DNA of 64,000 nt from Rhodocollybia butyracea. Lineage: Eukaryota > Basidiomycota > Agaricomycetes > Agaricales > Omphalotaceae. The position numbers were made by a program, and so were the translations under genes. The stretch lies in NCBI GenBank assembly GCA_015501585.1, contig JADNRY010000065.1:124001-188000 (forward strand), read 5' to 3'. The notes beneath the pieces are model-generated. The model was not told where the DNA came from and did no database searches. It was given only the letters and a program-made list of their open reading frames with translations. Numbering within the stretch: the stretch's first letter is position 1; each line of letters begins with the position of its first letter. Below are positions 12,354-23,238 of the stretch, piece after piece.

Positions 12354-13308
12354 TCAGGGGCTTGGAACATCGCCATCCATTTTGTAGCGATCATCTCCAA
12401 CGTAAGACACTGCATAGCCTGGGGGTACTACCGAAATGGCAAGGCCTACGCTCGTAGGTGCAAGCGGAGTGGGAGGGGGTGGCTCCCTGCCGTTAATCCA
12501 GGGTGACAAAGGGTCGGGAATTATTTCATTCGGTATGAGAACGATTGTGTTGTTGCGGTTTTCTGACAAAAGTCTCTAGAGCAGGAGACTCTGCAGAAAA
12601 CATCAATGAAAGGTTAAGTATAAGTGTACAACATTGTCACATACCAATTGCATGTAAGTTTGGACTGCTGCCCTATTTGCCTTCAAGAGGGTAGCTGTTT
12701 TCACAGTATCATAATCACCCTCTAACCAGATCAATCCTATTGTGCCATCAAACAGTAGACATTCCCAAGCCCACCCATATTCACCACCAACAGAGGCATT
12801 TTAGGAGGTGTGAACTGAGGGAAGAGAAAGTGGCGTAGTTTGTGCATGGTCTCATGACCAAACACAGTGAATAGGAGTAGCTTGCAAACTCGAGAGACGT
12901 AGGAGTTTTCCTTGGTAAGAAAATCGGAGCTGACTGATGAGTAAGTATGGGGTACCTACATCCAGTTCCGACTCTAGTCTTTTGAACAAGTCCTCATTCA
13001 TGTATACACCAGAGCCAAAAGCAGCGATATCTGCATTACCTTTGGGAACACACCCCCACAGTCTCTCAGTATCAATGTTCTGGACCACTGTGATTTTGAA
13101 GGGTCTGCTAAGATAGCTTTGAATACCAGTGGGTATCTCAGAGTGCAGAGGGAGTTGAGGTTGTTTCGTGTTGAGTCCGTGCCTGAGGATTTCGTAGAGA
13201 ATAGCAGCAGCATTTTATCGTTTCAACTTTCGGTGACTAGTGCTCGACTAACGGTATCGAGAAAGTGTCGAGATCTGGGATACAGTTGTTCTCTGTTGTT
13301 CTCCGCAT
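12354..13308 (-). CDS. HExxH-motif hypothetical protein, frameshifted
   Basis: Exons 13308-13253, 13182-12960, 12910-12645 and 12575-12354 join to about 255 residues if one base is restored near 12799-12802. Seen in order: an N-terminal segment with NCIPDLDTFSIP, a middle segment with WGCVPKGNADIAAFGSGVY, and then FGHETMHKLRHFLFP, whose HETMH is an HExxH zinc-protease signature. After the frame change come GGEYGWAWECLLFDG and a Pro-rich C-terminus. HExxH with a downstream Glu (here WE, 25-30 residues on) is the gluzincin pattern; I recall similar HExxH/TPP/GG(E)xG arrangements in uncharacterised basidiomycete proteins. Peptidase activity is inference. Within the third exon a run of four A should be five to keep frame, so this is either a pseudogene or a sequence error. 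The upstream start (ATG at 13308) is uncertain. Confidence 0.5.
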
Positions 13309-13454
13309 GGAGTAGAGATTTCGCAGATAACGTTTCCGGACAGCATATTATAATTACATAATTAGCGCTGATGCTGAGGTCATAGTTCCCATCGCTTGCT
13401 CCAAACACATCTAGTTCACGACTTATAACGACTACTCATTTTCTCTCATTTTTG
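13309..13454. promoter_or_regulatory. divergent promoter, 146 bp
   Basis: It separates the start codons of the HExxH gene (minus) and the following plus-strand hypothetical gene. Both promoters must lie here or in the neighbouring exons. No specific site was identified. Confidence 0.4.
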
Positions 13455-15886
13455 ATGTCTTTACCGCTCTCGCCGCTATCCTCGACAGCGGACAACGCAA
13501 GCTCTAGTTTTGTTCCACGCAAAGAATTTCTTCATAGCGGGCCCAAAAATCCTTCCTCGTTTTCTTTACTCTGCCTAGCTGGCTCAAATTTATTAAGGCT
13601 GTATGAATTTCCATCCAGTGTGATCACCTTGTTTCGCCGCTTCTTGGAGCAACGACGTGCGATTCATTGTGAGCTTCTGGATTTTCCTCCCAATTCTAAA
13701 GCCTAACCTTTTCTTAGCGGAGAAGACTGATCCTCATAACAACTTTACGCAGTTTGAACTAGAAGGCAAGCTATGGACGTCCAAGAGGCGCGTTGATTTC
13801 TTTAACAAAAATATCTAATACTTATCGTAATCTTCTAGTCTGTCGACTGAGCGTTTGCTCGTCGAAATGCTTGCTATCATTTACCAGGGCGGATACACTT
13901 ATCTGTCTACAATAGACTTTGGTCGTGAAAGCGACGACCGCATATCAATAGCCTTTTCCCGGCCATGTTCTCCATCAGAAATCTCAGCGCCTTTCAGCTC
14001 ATCGACTGCTCGAATTCCCTACGTTACTCCTATTCCCGACCAGCCAAGGCCCAGGGTACCTTTTGCTCTATCCTTTCCTTCCGCTACATCTCTGCGAGTC
14101 GTTTGTCCCCCGTTGCATTCAACGCCAGCCATCCTGCAGGCAGTGCGTAGTGCTTGGCCGCGTGGCGTTCAATCAGAAAAGAAAATCGGTGAAAATTCAT
14201 TTGAATTCAAGCTCAAGGGATACAGATGTAATCAAGATTACTTGTCAAACTCTCTCATTTCGACTGACATTATCTGCAGGGTTCCAAGAGGACACATTTG
14301 CCACCGACTCGCTCCGATATATCCTTGCACTTCTCTCTTCCCTTGACGCCCAGTCGTTCTCTTTATGTGCTGTACGTAGTTTTCTTGGCACTCGACCATA
14401 TTCTCTGATCCTTCTTCCAGTCTATCTCTTTGACCAATCGAGCGCGGAATAAGGATCTATGGATATTCACAGGACCTCCACCTCCACTTGAATCTCCGCC
14501 TCCGTCGATTCTGAACGCCTCACACTCTGACATCAACTCTCATAGACGCATCTCTACTGAGCCTACGGGATCATCATCGCATCTCCCTCCATCTTATCAC
14601 GGTCGTGCAGCTACAGACGTTGGTAGAGTCAGCTCTCAGTATCTGCACGGTAGTGGATCGTCTGGGAGTCTACCACCTTCTCCTGGTCTACGTAAAGCGG
14701 CACCTAGAGCGCAAGTTCCCGTATCGGTCCACGACACAGATGAACTGCCTGAACCAGCAAGTTACCGTGCTGATCTCCCTAGTGCTGTACCTGAAGGTGT
14801 GGAGGGTGCTGGAATATCTCCTGACGTGTTTTATTCTACCTCACCGTTTGGTGATACTTCGGCGGTACCGTTGCCCTTGTCCCCATCTGCAAACGCACCA
14901 CCTGCTTCTAGAGGAACACCTCCCCTCCAGCAGTCTCATACTTCGACCTTGGAGTCGACTCATGAGGATATGGATGTAGCACCAGGGACTCCTGAACCTC
15001 ACTTAGAAGACGAGTTATTATCTCCTGGTGTTTTCAAAGACTCTGGCATCTATCGAGACTCGGCATTTTCTTCCAATAGCGAATTCAGTACTGATATTCC
15101 TATCAAATGGACTGGTGCTCAGAGGGAAAGCCAACATCTCAAGCAGGATAGGCATATATCAGAGGGCCCGAAATTTCCTGGGGGCTGGGAACCTACGCCA
15201 GTAGAAGAGAAGGAGGAAGACGATGTAGTTACTGCGGGGATAGATATTCATCTGGATCAGACCGCTGACAACGAGCAGCCCATGCATGACGTCCGTGTAG
15301 CATCGCCAGAGATCATTGCTCCAGGAAATGAAATACGAAAGAGCGAGGTGGGATTAGTAGGGCTTACTGATCCTAGTACGCCACCACCGTCGTTACCTAC
15401 AACCCCCGATCCTAGAGGAAAAGAGCGCGAGGGTTCTGGTGTCGGTTGGGTTCTGGTCAGCATCGATGGAAAGAATGGGGAAGCTCCTGCCCCTGTTTCT
15501 GCTACGTCCCCTTCCTCAGAGATTACCACGCCGCCAACAGCCCTGGCTTCGAATAGTACGGAGATTCCTGCCGAGACCACTACTTCGCCTTCAACAAAAA
15601 AGACTGTGGTGCTCGTCGACAATGCCGAAGCGAAGAAGGGAACCAAGTTAAAAAAGGACCCTTCGCGACTCCAACGACTCTTATCGATCACCCGTCGCGA
15701 TCCACCGGTGAGTGGCCCCAAGGCAACTGTACCTACAAAGGGTAACTGACGTTCGTTGTGCAGAAGACTGTAGATGAATCTCCTGTACAGGAGAAGAGAC
15801 CTCGAATGCGTTCGCTGAGGAGTAATCGCGGACGCGGAACGCCTGAGGCCAAACGCAATGAGAATGGACGTCGAAGTTTTGATTAG
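13455..15886 (+). CDS. basidiomycete hypothetical protein with conserved N-terminal domain and disordered Ser/Pro-rich tail
   Basis: Exons 13455-13668, 13718-13787, 13839-14227, 14280-14371, 14421-15707 and 15764-15886 give 724 residues. The first 300 residues look folded: GKLWTSKSLSTERLLVE, GYTYLSTIDFGRESDDR, FALSFPSATSLRVV, STPAILQAVRSAWPRGV, FEFKLKGYRWFQEDTF and KDLWIFTGP. I recognise this as a conserved uncharacterised basidiomycete family; no function is known to me. The remaining 400 residues are low-complexity (Ser, Pro, Thr, Glu) with a basic C-terminus. The second intron, 13788-13838, is best read with a GC donor: the alternative GT sites break the frame or drop the conserved KS residues. 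Nuclear or cytoplasmic location is not shown by the sequence. Confidence 0.75.
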
Positions 15887-16560
15887 ATGATTTTTTTCAC
15901 GTCATTTATTCGCGGACTCGCTATACTTGTATCAACATGCCTTGTGCCTTTGCACTCCCTTCCTCTTCCTATCCCTTCCAACGCCCCTTCCTCGGACTCA
16001 GATGCTTGTCGAAATCAGCGTCAACATGTGTATTTCTATTCCCACCTGCGACGTCCCAAAATTTTACGCATTTACATATTTACTTTAGCATTTCTTTCGG
16101 ATGATTACGTGTTACCTGCCTTTGGCTTTGCGGACTATAATCTCATACTACATTCTTTACTACTACTATGATTTTAGTTAGGATAATCGTACCCTAGCGT
16201 GTATGTACTTGCCATGTGTACAAATATTCGCGTTACCCTTATGGAGAGCTCGATTCAGAATCTCACCATAAATTGCTTGCGCATTCTCCCAAGCTATGTT
16301 CATGAGACATATTATTGATATAATATTAAAAAATGAGCACACTGTTTGTCTAGCTACTTGCAATTGGAACAACACGTATGATAGGTATCCAGTAGATGGT
16401 TGGGGTATCATCGTTAACCAGTCGGAGACGTGTAAGGGATATGCACAGGGACAGCAGTGACGATTAAAAAGAAAGTGAATTAGAAAGGAAAGTGAGTGAA
16501 GTGGAAAAAAAGAGAGGAGACAGAAGAATATTTTTCTACGCGTGTACGTAGGTTCCAACA
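15887..16560. other. 3' ends of two convergent genes, no gene seen
   Basis: It lies between the stops of the plus-strand hypothetical gene and the minus-strand GYF gene. The sequence is T-rich near 15890-16170 and has purine runs near 16480-16540. There is no coding pattern. Confidence 0.5.
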
Positions 16561-19500
16561 TCACCTCGGGCCCAGCCTCAAAATCCTAAATGACCCCGAA
16601 TTCCTCTCGCATATATAGATCTCATCGTCTTTCCGTCCTAGGAACAACACCTCGTCGTGGAATTCTCCGGAAGACTCTGCGTCTCGGTCTCGATCATGGC
16701 CATGATGGCTACCTCCTCCCGAATCATTATTGGTCCCATTCCCATTCCTACCCCCATTTCCGTTTCCATTCCTACCATTTCCATTCCATTCCCGTTCCCA
16801 TTCCTACCTGCACTCCTACTCTCGTTACTAGCATGATTTCCACCATGAGTATGACCAGAACTAGAATTCCCACTAACAGAAGTGGATCTCTGAAGACCAG
16901 GCGATCTCGTCCCTCCCATCCCCATCCCCAACCCCGCACTCAATTTCGCTTTTCCGAGATTGCCGTTCTTAGTTCTAGAGCTCGATCCTGAAAGGATCGT
17001 CCCTCCCGCACTACCTCCACTAGACATCATATTCATTGAATTCCCACCCCCATCACCACCCAACTGTGTACTATTAAGACTATGCGAACCTCCCACAGGC
17101 GTTCCAATCCTCCACACAAACGGCGCTCTTCGGTTAACAGTGCCCGCGCCAGGGAAAAACCCAGGCAGGGTCATCCTGGACTCGTCTGCGGGTCTCAAGA
17201 GGGCGTCTCCTAGATCCACGGCTTCAACGCCGCCTTGACGCATGGCAATGAGGATGGAGCGGGGGGTGGAGCTGGGGTTAGAGTAGTTGGTGATGTCCAG
17301 GGCTTCGACGCGTTTGACGTCGCCCATGCGGTGGGTGTGTGTACGAGTGTTTGTGTTTGTGTTGGAGCGTGTTAAGTGCTGTGTCGTGTTGGAGTTCGTA
17401 TTGGTAAGAGATGAAGAGGAAGCGGTTTTTTCGGATGCGCCATTCAAAAGAGGTGTGGAATCATATGGAGATGAATCATCACTCCATAAGAATCGACCTT
17501 TGAGGACCGACCGTCCTCGAGCATCGACGATTGCGGTAGAGTGTCCTCCACGGGAGGAGTAGAAGAGGGCTGGGGGACCAAAGTGTCTGGGTTGGGCAAG
17601 GAGGGAGATGGGTTTGAGGAGGGGTTTGGTGGAGGGGCGGAAAGGGTCGAGAGCGGGATTGGATCCTTGGGAGTTGGATTGGGAGTGTGAGAGATTGGAT
17701 TGGGAGGTGGACCCAGATTGAGAAGGGGTTGGAGGTTTGAACGGATGCGTAGGATCCAAACTCTGCAAACGAAGGTCTTTAAGAAGGGTATATTCCGTAT
17801 CTTCTTCCTTTCGGACAGGAAGATCAGGAGGGAGTAGACCATCTTTATACCACGCTTGCATGAGGGAGGGTTTCCAAGGACCTACAATAACGCATTAATC
17901 AATCGAATCAACAGTAGGGTTGAGGAATTTACCATGTACGGTTCCCTTCGGATCCCTATAAAACCATTTCGAAGGCGCACTGGGCACCGGAACAGGTAAT
18001 CCAGGAGGTGAAAAGTTGGCCAAAGCCAAATCAACACTATCACTTCTTCCTTCTCCCGTAGGTGTAACACCTCCGTCATCCACAGCTGAGGTAGCACCCC
18101 CCTCATGTTCTTCCCTATAGTCCACAAACTCTCCGTATGTCGGTGGAATGACGTATTCATCAGCGATACTAGCGAGAGGAAAACGGGGTGCGAAAGAAAG
18201 TTGCTGGAATGTAGTATAAGGGCCCATACGAGCTGTAGCTAGCGCGATGAGTTCGTCTGCTGCTGAGGCCGAGGCCGAGTTGGGGTTATTGGAAGTGGCA
18301 GTAGAAACAGGCGGAGTACTTGTACCATCATGCGAATCACCTATAGGCGTTGAAGGAACCGTACGATCCTGAGGATGTTCATTCGGTATAAATTGCGGTG
18401 TCGGAGGAGGATGTCCAGTGCCATTGGCCACAACTGTAGCTCCTACAGAAACGGATACTCCTATACTTACGTTCACATTAGTTTCTTCGCCGCCCGCACC
18501 TCCATTCTCTGAATCATTATTCACAGCATCCTCAGCTTCTCCATCACCACCTGTCCTCCCTCCACCCAACTCTCTCGCTCTCCTCCTCGCGGCCCTCCTC
18601 TCCGCTCTGCCAATCCTTACTTCCCTCACACGAACAGTCGCAGGCTCCAACCCAAACACATTTTGCGAAAACACGAGAAAGACTTCGACGAGATCGTCGC
18701 CTTGAAGTTGTAGCTCGAGGGAGCGGGGAGAGTCCGGGAGGATGAATGTTCGTGAGAGACCTAGTGCGGTACGATATGTTCCTGCAAAGAGTTCGACTTT
18801 CTCACCAGATTCGCCACAGAGGATTGCCAAGAAACTGCGGTCGAGCGAACGGGGGTCAGCTTTCTTGATATAGAGAGAAAGCGCGCGCCTACCTCTTCTT
18901 GGCAGTTTCCACTGCCTTGATCATCAAAGATCCTCTCGTCCCAGGGAGCTTTACATACTCCAATTTTGGAGGAGGGGCATGTGCGAGAAGGAGATTACCA
19001 TTTGCACGTTTAGTATCGTCTGAACCGCCGGCTGTTGATGGGCGCTCTGTGTCTGATATTTTCATGCTTTGAATGGCGCTACTGATGATACGGGGTATAA
19101 AACGAGAGCGGGGAGTGGCGGAAGCTACGAGGGCAGCGTCGGACGGGAGTGGAGGGACGGGGCCGAGAGGAGGAGGAGGAGAAGTACCGGTTGCAGAAGC
19201 AGGACGACGGGGAGAAGGTGGGTCATTGAATGACTGTGAAAGCATTAATGACCACCTACGACGTCTATTAGGAGTGGTATCACTGCGTTGAGAAACAGAA
19301 TTGCGAGGACTAGATGGCTCATCTGCTGAAATGAGAATAGGCATTTGAGGTCTTCGTGTCCCTGGTGGGGGGAGATCTGGTAGGCGACTTTCCAAGAGAG
19401 CTTGAGAAAGACTGATGGAATTTGAACCGCGTTCGTCATCGTCGTCGTCTATGTCGTGTGGGGTTTCTGGTGTGTTGTCGCGCAAAGGGGGGTGAGCGAG

Positions 19501-20698
19501 AGCTTGACGGAGGGTGAGGAGAGTTGGGGCTGGAGAAGGTTCTGGTGGAGGACCAGAGTTTGTACGCGTTAATGAGAGATCGAGGTTTGCCGGTCTATTT
19601 CTGCGGGTGATATGACGAGAACTTGTTCGTTCGTCGAGCGCTTGACTGCCGCTGGAACCAGCTGCGACAACGTTTATGGCTTCGTCGTCGCTTGATTCGA
19701 CCCATTTTGCATCGTCATCACGGGGTTCAGTGGTGAGGCGAGGAACACTGAGTACTTCGGATATCGAGTGACCGCGTGATCGAAGAGAGAGTGTAGAAGT
19801 TCTGGGCTGCAGTGAGGGTACGGAGGGCTGTGGATGCAACTCATGCGATGGGCTATGCGGTGGGCTATACGGTGGTGGGCGATCCGTCGGGGGCGTCGGT
19901 ATGCGTCTAATGGTCGCTGTCCTCGGAATCAACGGCACAGGCGGTGTAGTCGGAGTCTTGACAACGTTAGACACAACTCTCTTTGCCATTTCTCTTCTCA
20001 TTCGGTCTTTTTCCCGTCTGACTTCAACATCTATCCGCCACTCTACAGCTTTGCGTATTTCTTCCAGCGCATAGACTCGTACACCGTCTCTGCGGCCAGC
20101 GATGGCCACTAATACTCCTCGCTGTTCCATAACCACAATGCTTTTGAAACTGACTCTGCGGATAAGGGCATATGGCTGAGGTTCTGGAGGAGAGACGAGT
20201 GGCAAAACATCCAAGCCTTGAGCGTGACACAATAAGAGATAATGAGGGGAGAGAAAAGCGCCACTGGATGGCGGAGTGCTGAAATGCGATGGAGACAAGT
20301 CTGGAGTGAGAACAGATAGTGATAATCCAAGTTCTTGGAGTGTTGGAGGAGGAAGCCGAGGTGGCGGAATGAGTGTGACTGGTGGATCTTTTTCTTCTGG
20401 GAGGATTTGGGCTGGAGTTGGAGCTGGCGTTCGAGGTTGACGATGGATTAGGTTGTTGAAAAAGCCCGAAAGACGACGAGAAGAGCGCTGAGAGAGATAT
20501 TAGAAAGAAAAAAAAGTACAGTTAGTTGATACGTACAGTTGTAGCCGGTGTAGCTGTAGCCTGTGTATCTTGTGTACTTGTCGTGGGCGATGGAGGCGGC
20601 AGCGATGAGACTTGCTCTTCTTGCTGCTCAGCGTCCTTGATTTCTTCTACGATACCAGCCGGCTGCTCGTCGTATTCGACGCCATCTTCGTCGGACAT
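16561..20698 (-). CDS. GYF-domain protein with flanking CNH/beta-propeller-like regions, one frameshift near the end
   Basis: Exons 20698-20537, 20487-18893, 18834-17933 and 17881-16561 encode about 1326 residues once a single base is restored at 16776-16794. Seen: an acidic N-terminus; a propeller-like start (SPHYLLLCHAQGLDVLPL, VMEQRGVLVAIAGRRDGVRV); a 300-residue disordered insert; and SRTFILPDSPRSLELQLQGDD with EPATVRVREVRIGRAERR. A GYF domain follows across the last intron: KWFYRDPKGTVHGPWK then MQAWYKDGLLPPDLPVR. GYF domains bind proline-rich ligands (Smy2/Syh1, GIGYF). After it come further propeller-like strands (STPRSILIAMRQGGVEAVDL) and, in the shifted frame, DEVLFLGRKDDEIYICER ending RILRLGPR. 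The CNH comparison is tentative. The frame change lies in a GGAATG-type repeat; without it the protein would end at 16638 with a non-conserved tail. Confidence 0.75.
16741..16810. repeat. imperfect GGAATG/GGAAAC hexamer repeat (minus-strand reading)
   Basis: It lies in the last exon of the GYF gene and encodes alternating Gly/Asn or, in the other frame, Gly/Met. Unit length varies by one base at 16781-16790, where the open frame changes. Confidence 0.7.
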
Positions 20699-20741
20699 GG
20701 TGGTTTGGGGTCACGCTTAGTCACCCCCTTTCTTTTGATCC
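20699..20741. promoter_or_regulatory. divergent promoter, 43 bp between start codons
   Basis: It separates the GYF gene (minus) from the FAD dehydrogenase (plus). With so little space the 5' leaders must be very short or overlap. No TATA-like element is evident. Confidence 0.45.
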
Positions 20742-22352
20742 ATGTTGTTCAAACGGTTTCTGTCTTCGGTTACTCGTACCGATGTACAACATTTCACCAA
20801 AATTCTTTCTCCACCATCTGTACTATCCACGCTACAAAACGCTCCTTCTGCCGAATTGGATATCTACAATAATGACTGGATGGGTAAATACAAGGGTAGC
20901 TCAACTACGGTGTTGAAACCCAAGACTACCCAGCAAGTTTCAGAGATAGTGAAATGGTGTAATGAACGACGGATTGGGATTGTGCCCCAGGGTGGAAATA
21001 CAGGTTTGGTCGGAGGAAGTGTACCTGTTAACGACGAAGTGGTCATTTCGTTGCAGAATATGAATAGTGTCAGGTCATTCGATCCAGTGTCTGGCATACT
21101 GGTCGCAGACGCAGGATGTGTTCTCCAAGCTTTAACGGGTACAGTATCTTCCACTTTAAAGAGTTTAACTAACAGTTTTGTTAGACCATATTGCTTCACA
21201 CGACCACATTATGCCCCTCGACCTAGGAGCTAAAGGTTCTTGCCAAATCGGTGGCAATGTTTCTACAAACGCAGGTGGCCTTCGTCTCTTACGCTACGGC
21301 TCTCTTCACGGATCAGTCCTTGGCATCGAAGCCGTCCTCCCAGACGGCACAATCCTCGATCAACTCTCCACTCTCCGTAAGGACAACACCGGCTACGACC
21401 TCAAACAACTCTTCATCGGCGCAGAAGGCACTCTCGGAATCGTAACTGCCGTTTCCATCCTCACTCCCCCTGCTCCAGAGGCTTCGAACAATGTCATCCT
21501 CGCACTACCTCATTTCAATAATGTTCTTCCACTTTATATGGAGGTTAAACGGCAATTATCAGAAATTCTCTCGGCTTTCGAGTATATGGATCGTACGGCG
21601 TATGATCTAGCTGTTAAACACGGCCAAGGTAGGGCTCTAGCGGACGACGAAATCGAGGGCGCCGAATGTTTCGTTCTGGTCGAAACAAGCGGCGGTAAAC
21701 GTGAACATGATGAAGAGGTGATCCCCCTTCTCCCTTTAAACCCCCAGTACTAAGACCTTCCAGAAACTCGAAACCCTTCTCTCAACCCTCCTCTCCGCCT
21801 CCAACCCCCTCATTACAACTGGTGTCATGGCCCAATCCCCCGCCCAATTCTCCTCCATGTGGGCCCTCCGCGAAGGCATCACTGAAGCAGTTTCCAAAGA
21901 AGGAAAAGCCTATAAATACGACATTTCCATCCCTCTATCGAAATTCAAAGAATGTGTAGACGCAACCAGGGAACAACTACGCTCCAAAGGCCTTTTGGGC
22001 GACGGAGACGGCATGGTCAAAGCTGTTATTGGGTACGGACATGTTGGAGATGGGAATCTCCATTTGAACGTTATTGCAACAAGATATACGCAGGAGATTC
22101 AGGACGCTTTAGAGCCATTTGTTTACGAGTTTACGGGTATGTACCTCACTTCCCTCTTTAACACCTATCTAACTCCTTCCCTCCCTTGTAGCTTCCCACC
22201 GTGGCTCAATCTCCGCAGAACATGGCATCGGCTTGATGAAAACTCACGCCCTGCAATACTCCAAAAGCGATGTCAGTATTACCTGGATGAAAAAGATCAA
22301 GGCCTTGTTTGATCCTAATGGCATTATGAACCCGGGAAAGGTACTGGAGTGA
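20742..22352 (+). CDS. mitochondrial D-2-hydroxyglutarate / D-lactate dehydrogenase (FAD-linked)
   Basis: Exons 20742-21138, 21185-21717, 21755-22136 and 22192-22352 give 490 residues, close to the family norm. The N-terminus ([13 protein letters not shown]) is basic and Ser-rich like a mitochondrial presequence. The FAD-binding PCMH fold shows [16 protein letters not shown] and [18 protein letters not shown]. The catalytic C-domain has [14 protein letters not shown] (metal-binding His) and [13 protein letters not shown], ending [13 protein letters not shown]. The family oxidises D-2-hydroxyglutarate or D-lactate and passes electrons to the respiratory chain (yeast Dld2/Dld3, human D2HGDH). 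Sequence alone does not settle the substrate. The second intron (21718-21754) is only 37 nt; it is needed to reach the conserved TFQKLETLL segment in frame. Confidence 0.9.
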
Positions 22353-22646
22353 GGAAGTAATGGCTGAGTAGAGTAGAGTAGGGAAAGAGGTATACTACTG
22401 ATTCCTAGCTCATTGTATACTTATGCCCTCAATTCTCTTCTCACACACAAGTTCGTTTTCAACATTAGGATAGAAGCATTTCCCTAGCCAACTGAAGTCG
22501 CTGCTGTTAGTGGTTATCATGCTTGCCTTCCTGGTGTACCGCGTACACCGAGGCCCAGAGTCAAAACAACATGGCAAACGTGAAGACAATAGCAATGATA
22601 ACTAACAGATACTAGTTATACACCAAGAGGAGGGATCGCTCAAGCA
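22353..22646. other. intergenic, no gene seen
   Basis: This is the 3' flank of the dehydrogenase. It shows no coding pattern or RNA structure. Confidence 0.5.
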
Positions 22647-22894
22647 TTACTCGTACTCAAGAGTTCCCATACCAACAGGGCCGCTTGGGACATACATATT
22701 TGTGCCTCCGGGTATGTTGAGAGAAGTTGACCTTACCAAACGCTGTTGAGGATAAGTAAGGTGAACTCGGTAGGGACTTTTTTCTCCCTTGGCAAAGGGG
22801 TTGAAGAAGATTGATTATTGGAGGATTGAACCAGGGAGTAAGTAGGAGAGTCAGACAGTATATCAGTAGTATCGGCAGTGGCGGCGTCGAGCAT
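22647..22894 (-). CDS. possible small protein (about 64 residues), unrecognised
   Basis: Two exons, 22894-22737 and 22683-22647, join with a 53-nt intron (GTAAGG donor, AAG acceptor). They give a short acidic/Ser-rich protein starting MLDAATADTTDILSDSP and ending GPVGMGTLEYE. I do not recognise it. It carries no signal peptide and no C-terminal CaaX box, so it is not a mating pheromone precursor. The open frame, a good donor and a plausible start support it only weakly. Confidence 0.3.
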
Positions 22895-23238
22895 ATTTAA
22901 GATGTTTTGCTTGTAAAACAACGGTGAGGTGACAACGGCCCGCTGTCATTCCATCAATGGCTTAGATTGAGACCCACTCCATGGATAATATCCTACCTAA
23001 TGGCAGAGACTTACCCCAGCAGCAGAGTGAAACAACTGGGGTCTCGATATATATCTCCCCCTAGTTAGATAGAACCGATCTGTATTTACTAAAAGTCGGT
23101 GAATAAAGTTGAAAGAAAGAAAACGAATCATCCTGATGCTTGTGCCAGAGCGCAAACGCGATGACAGGACTCTTCCACCCTCTACCACCCGACGGCTATC
23201 CAGTGACGAACTCCACAAACTTGCATTGTCACTCCGGC
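22895..23238. other. intergenic, no gene seen
   Basis: It lies between the possible small gene and the 3' end of the F-box gene. Nothing recognisable is present. Confidence 0.5.

Noticed and set aside
22733..22921. Small minus-strand open frame considered as a mating pheromone precursor
   Set aside because: No C-terminal CaaX box and no nearby pheromone receptor gene.
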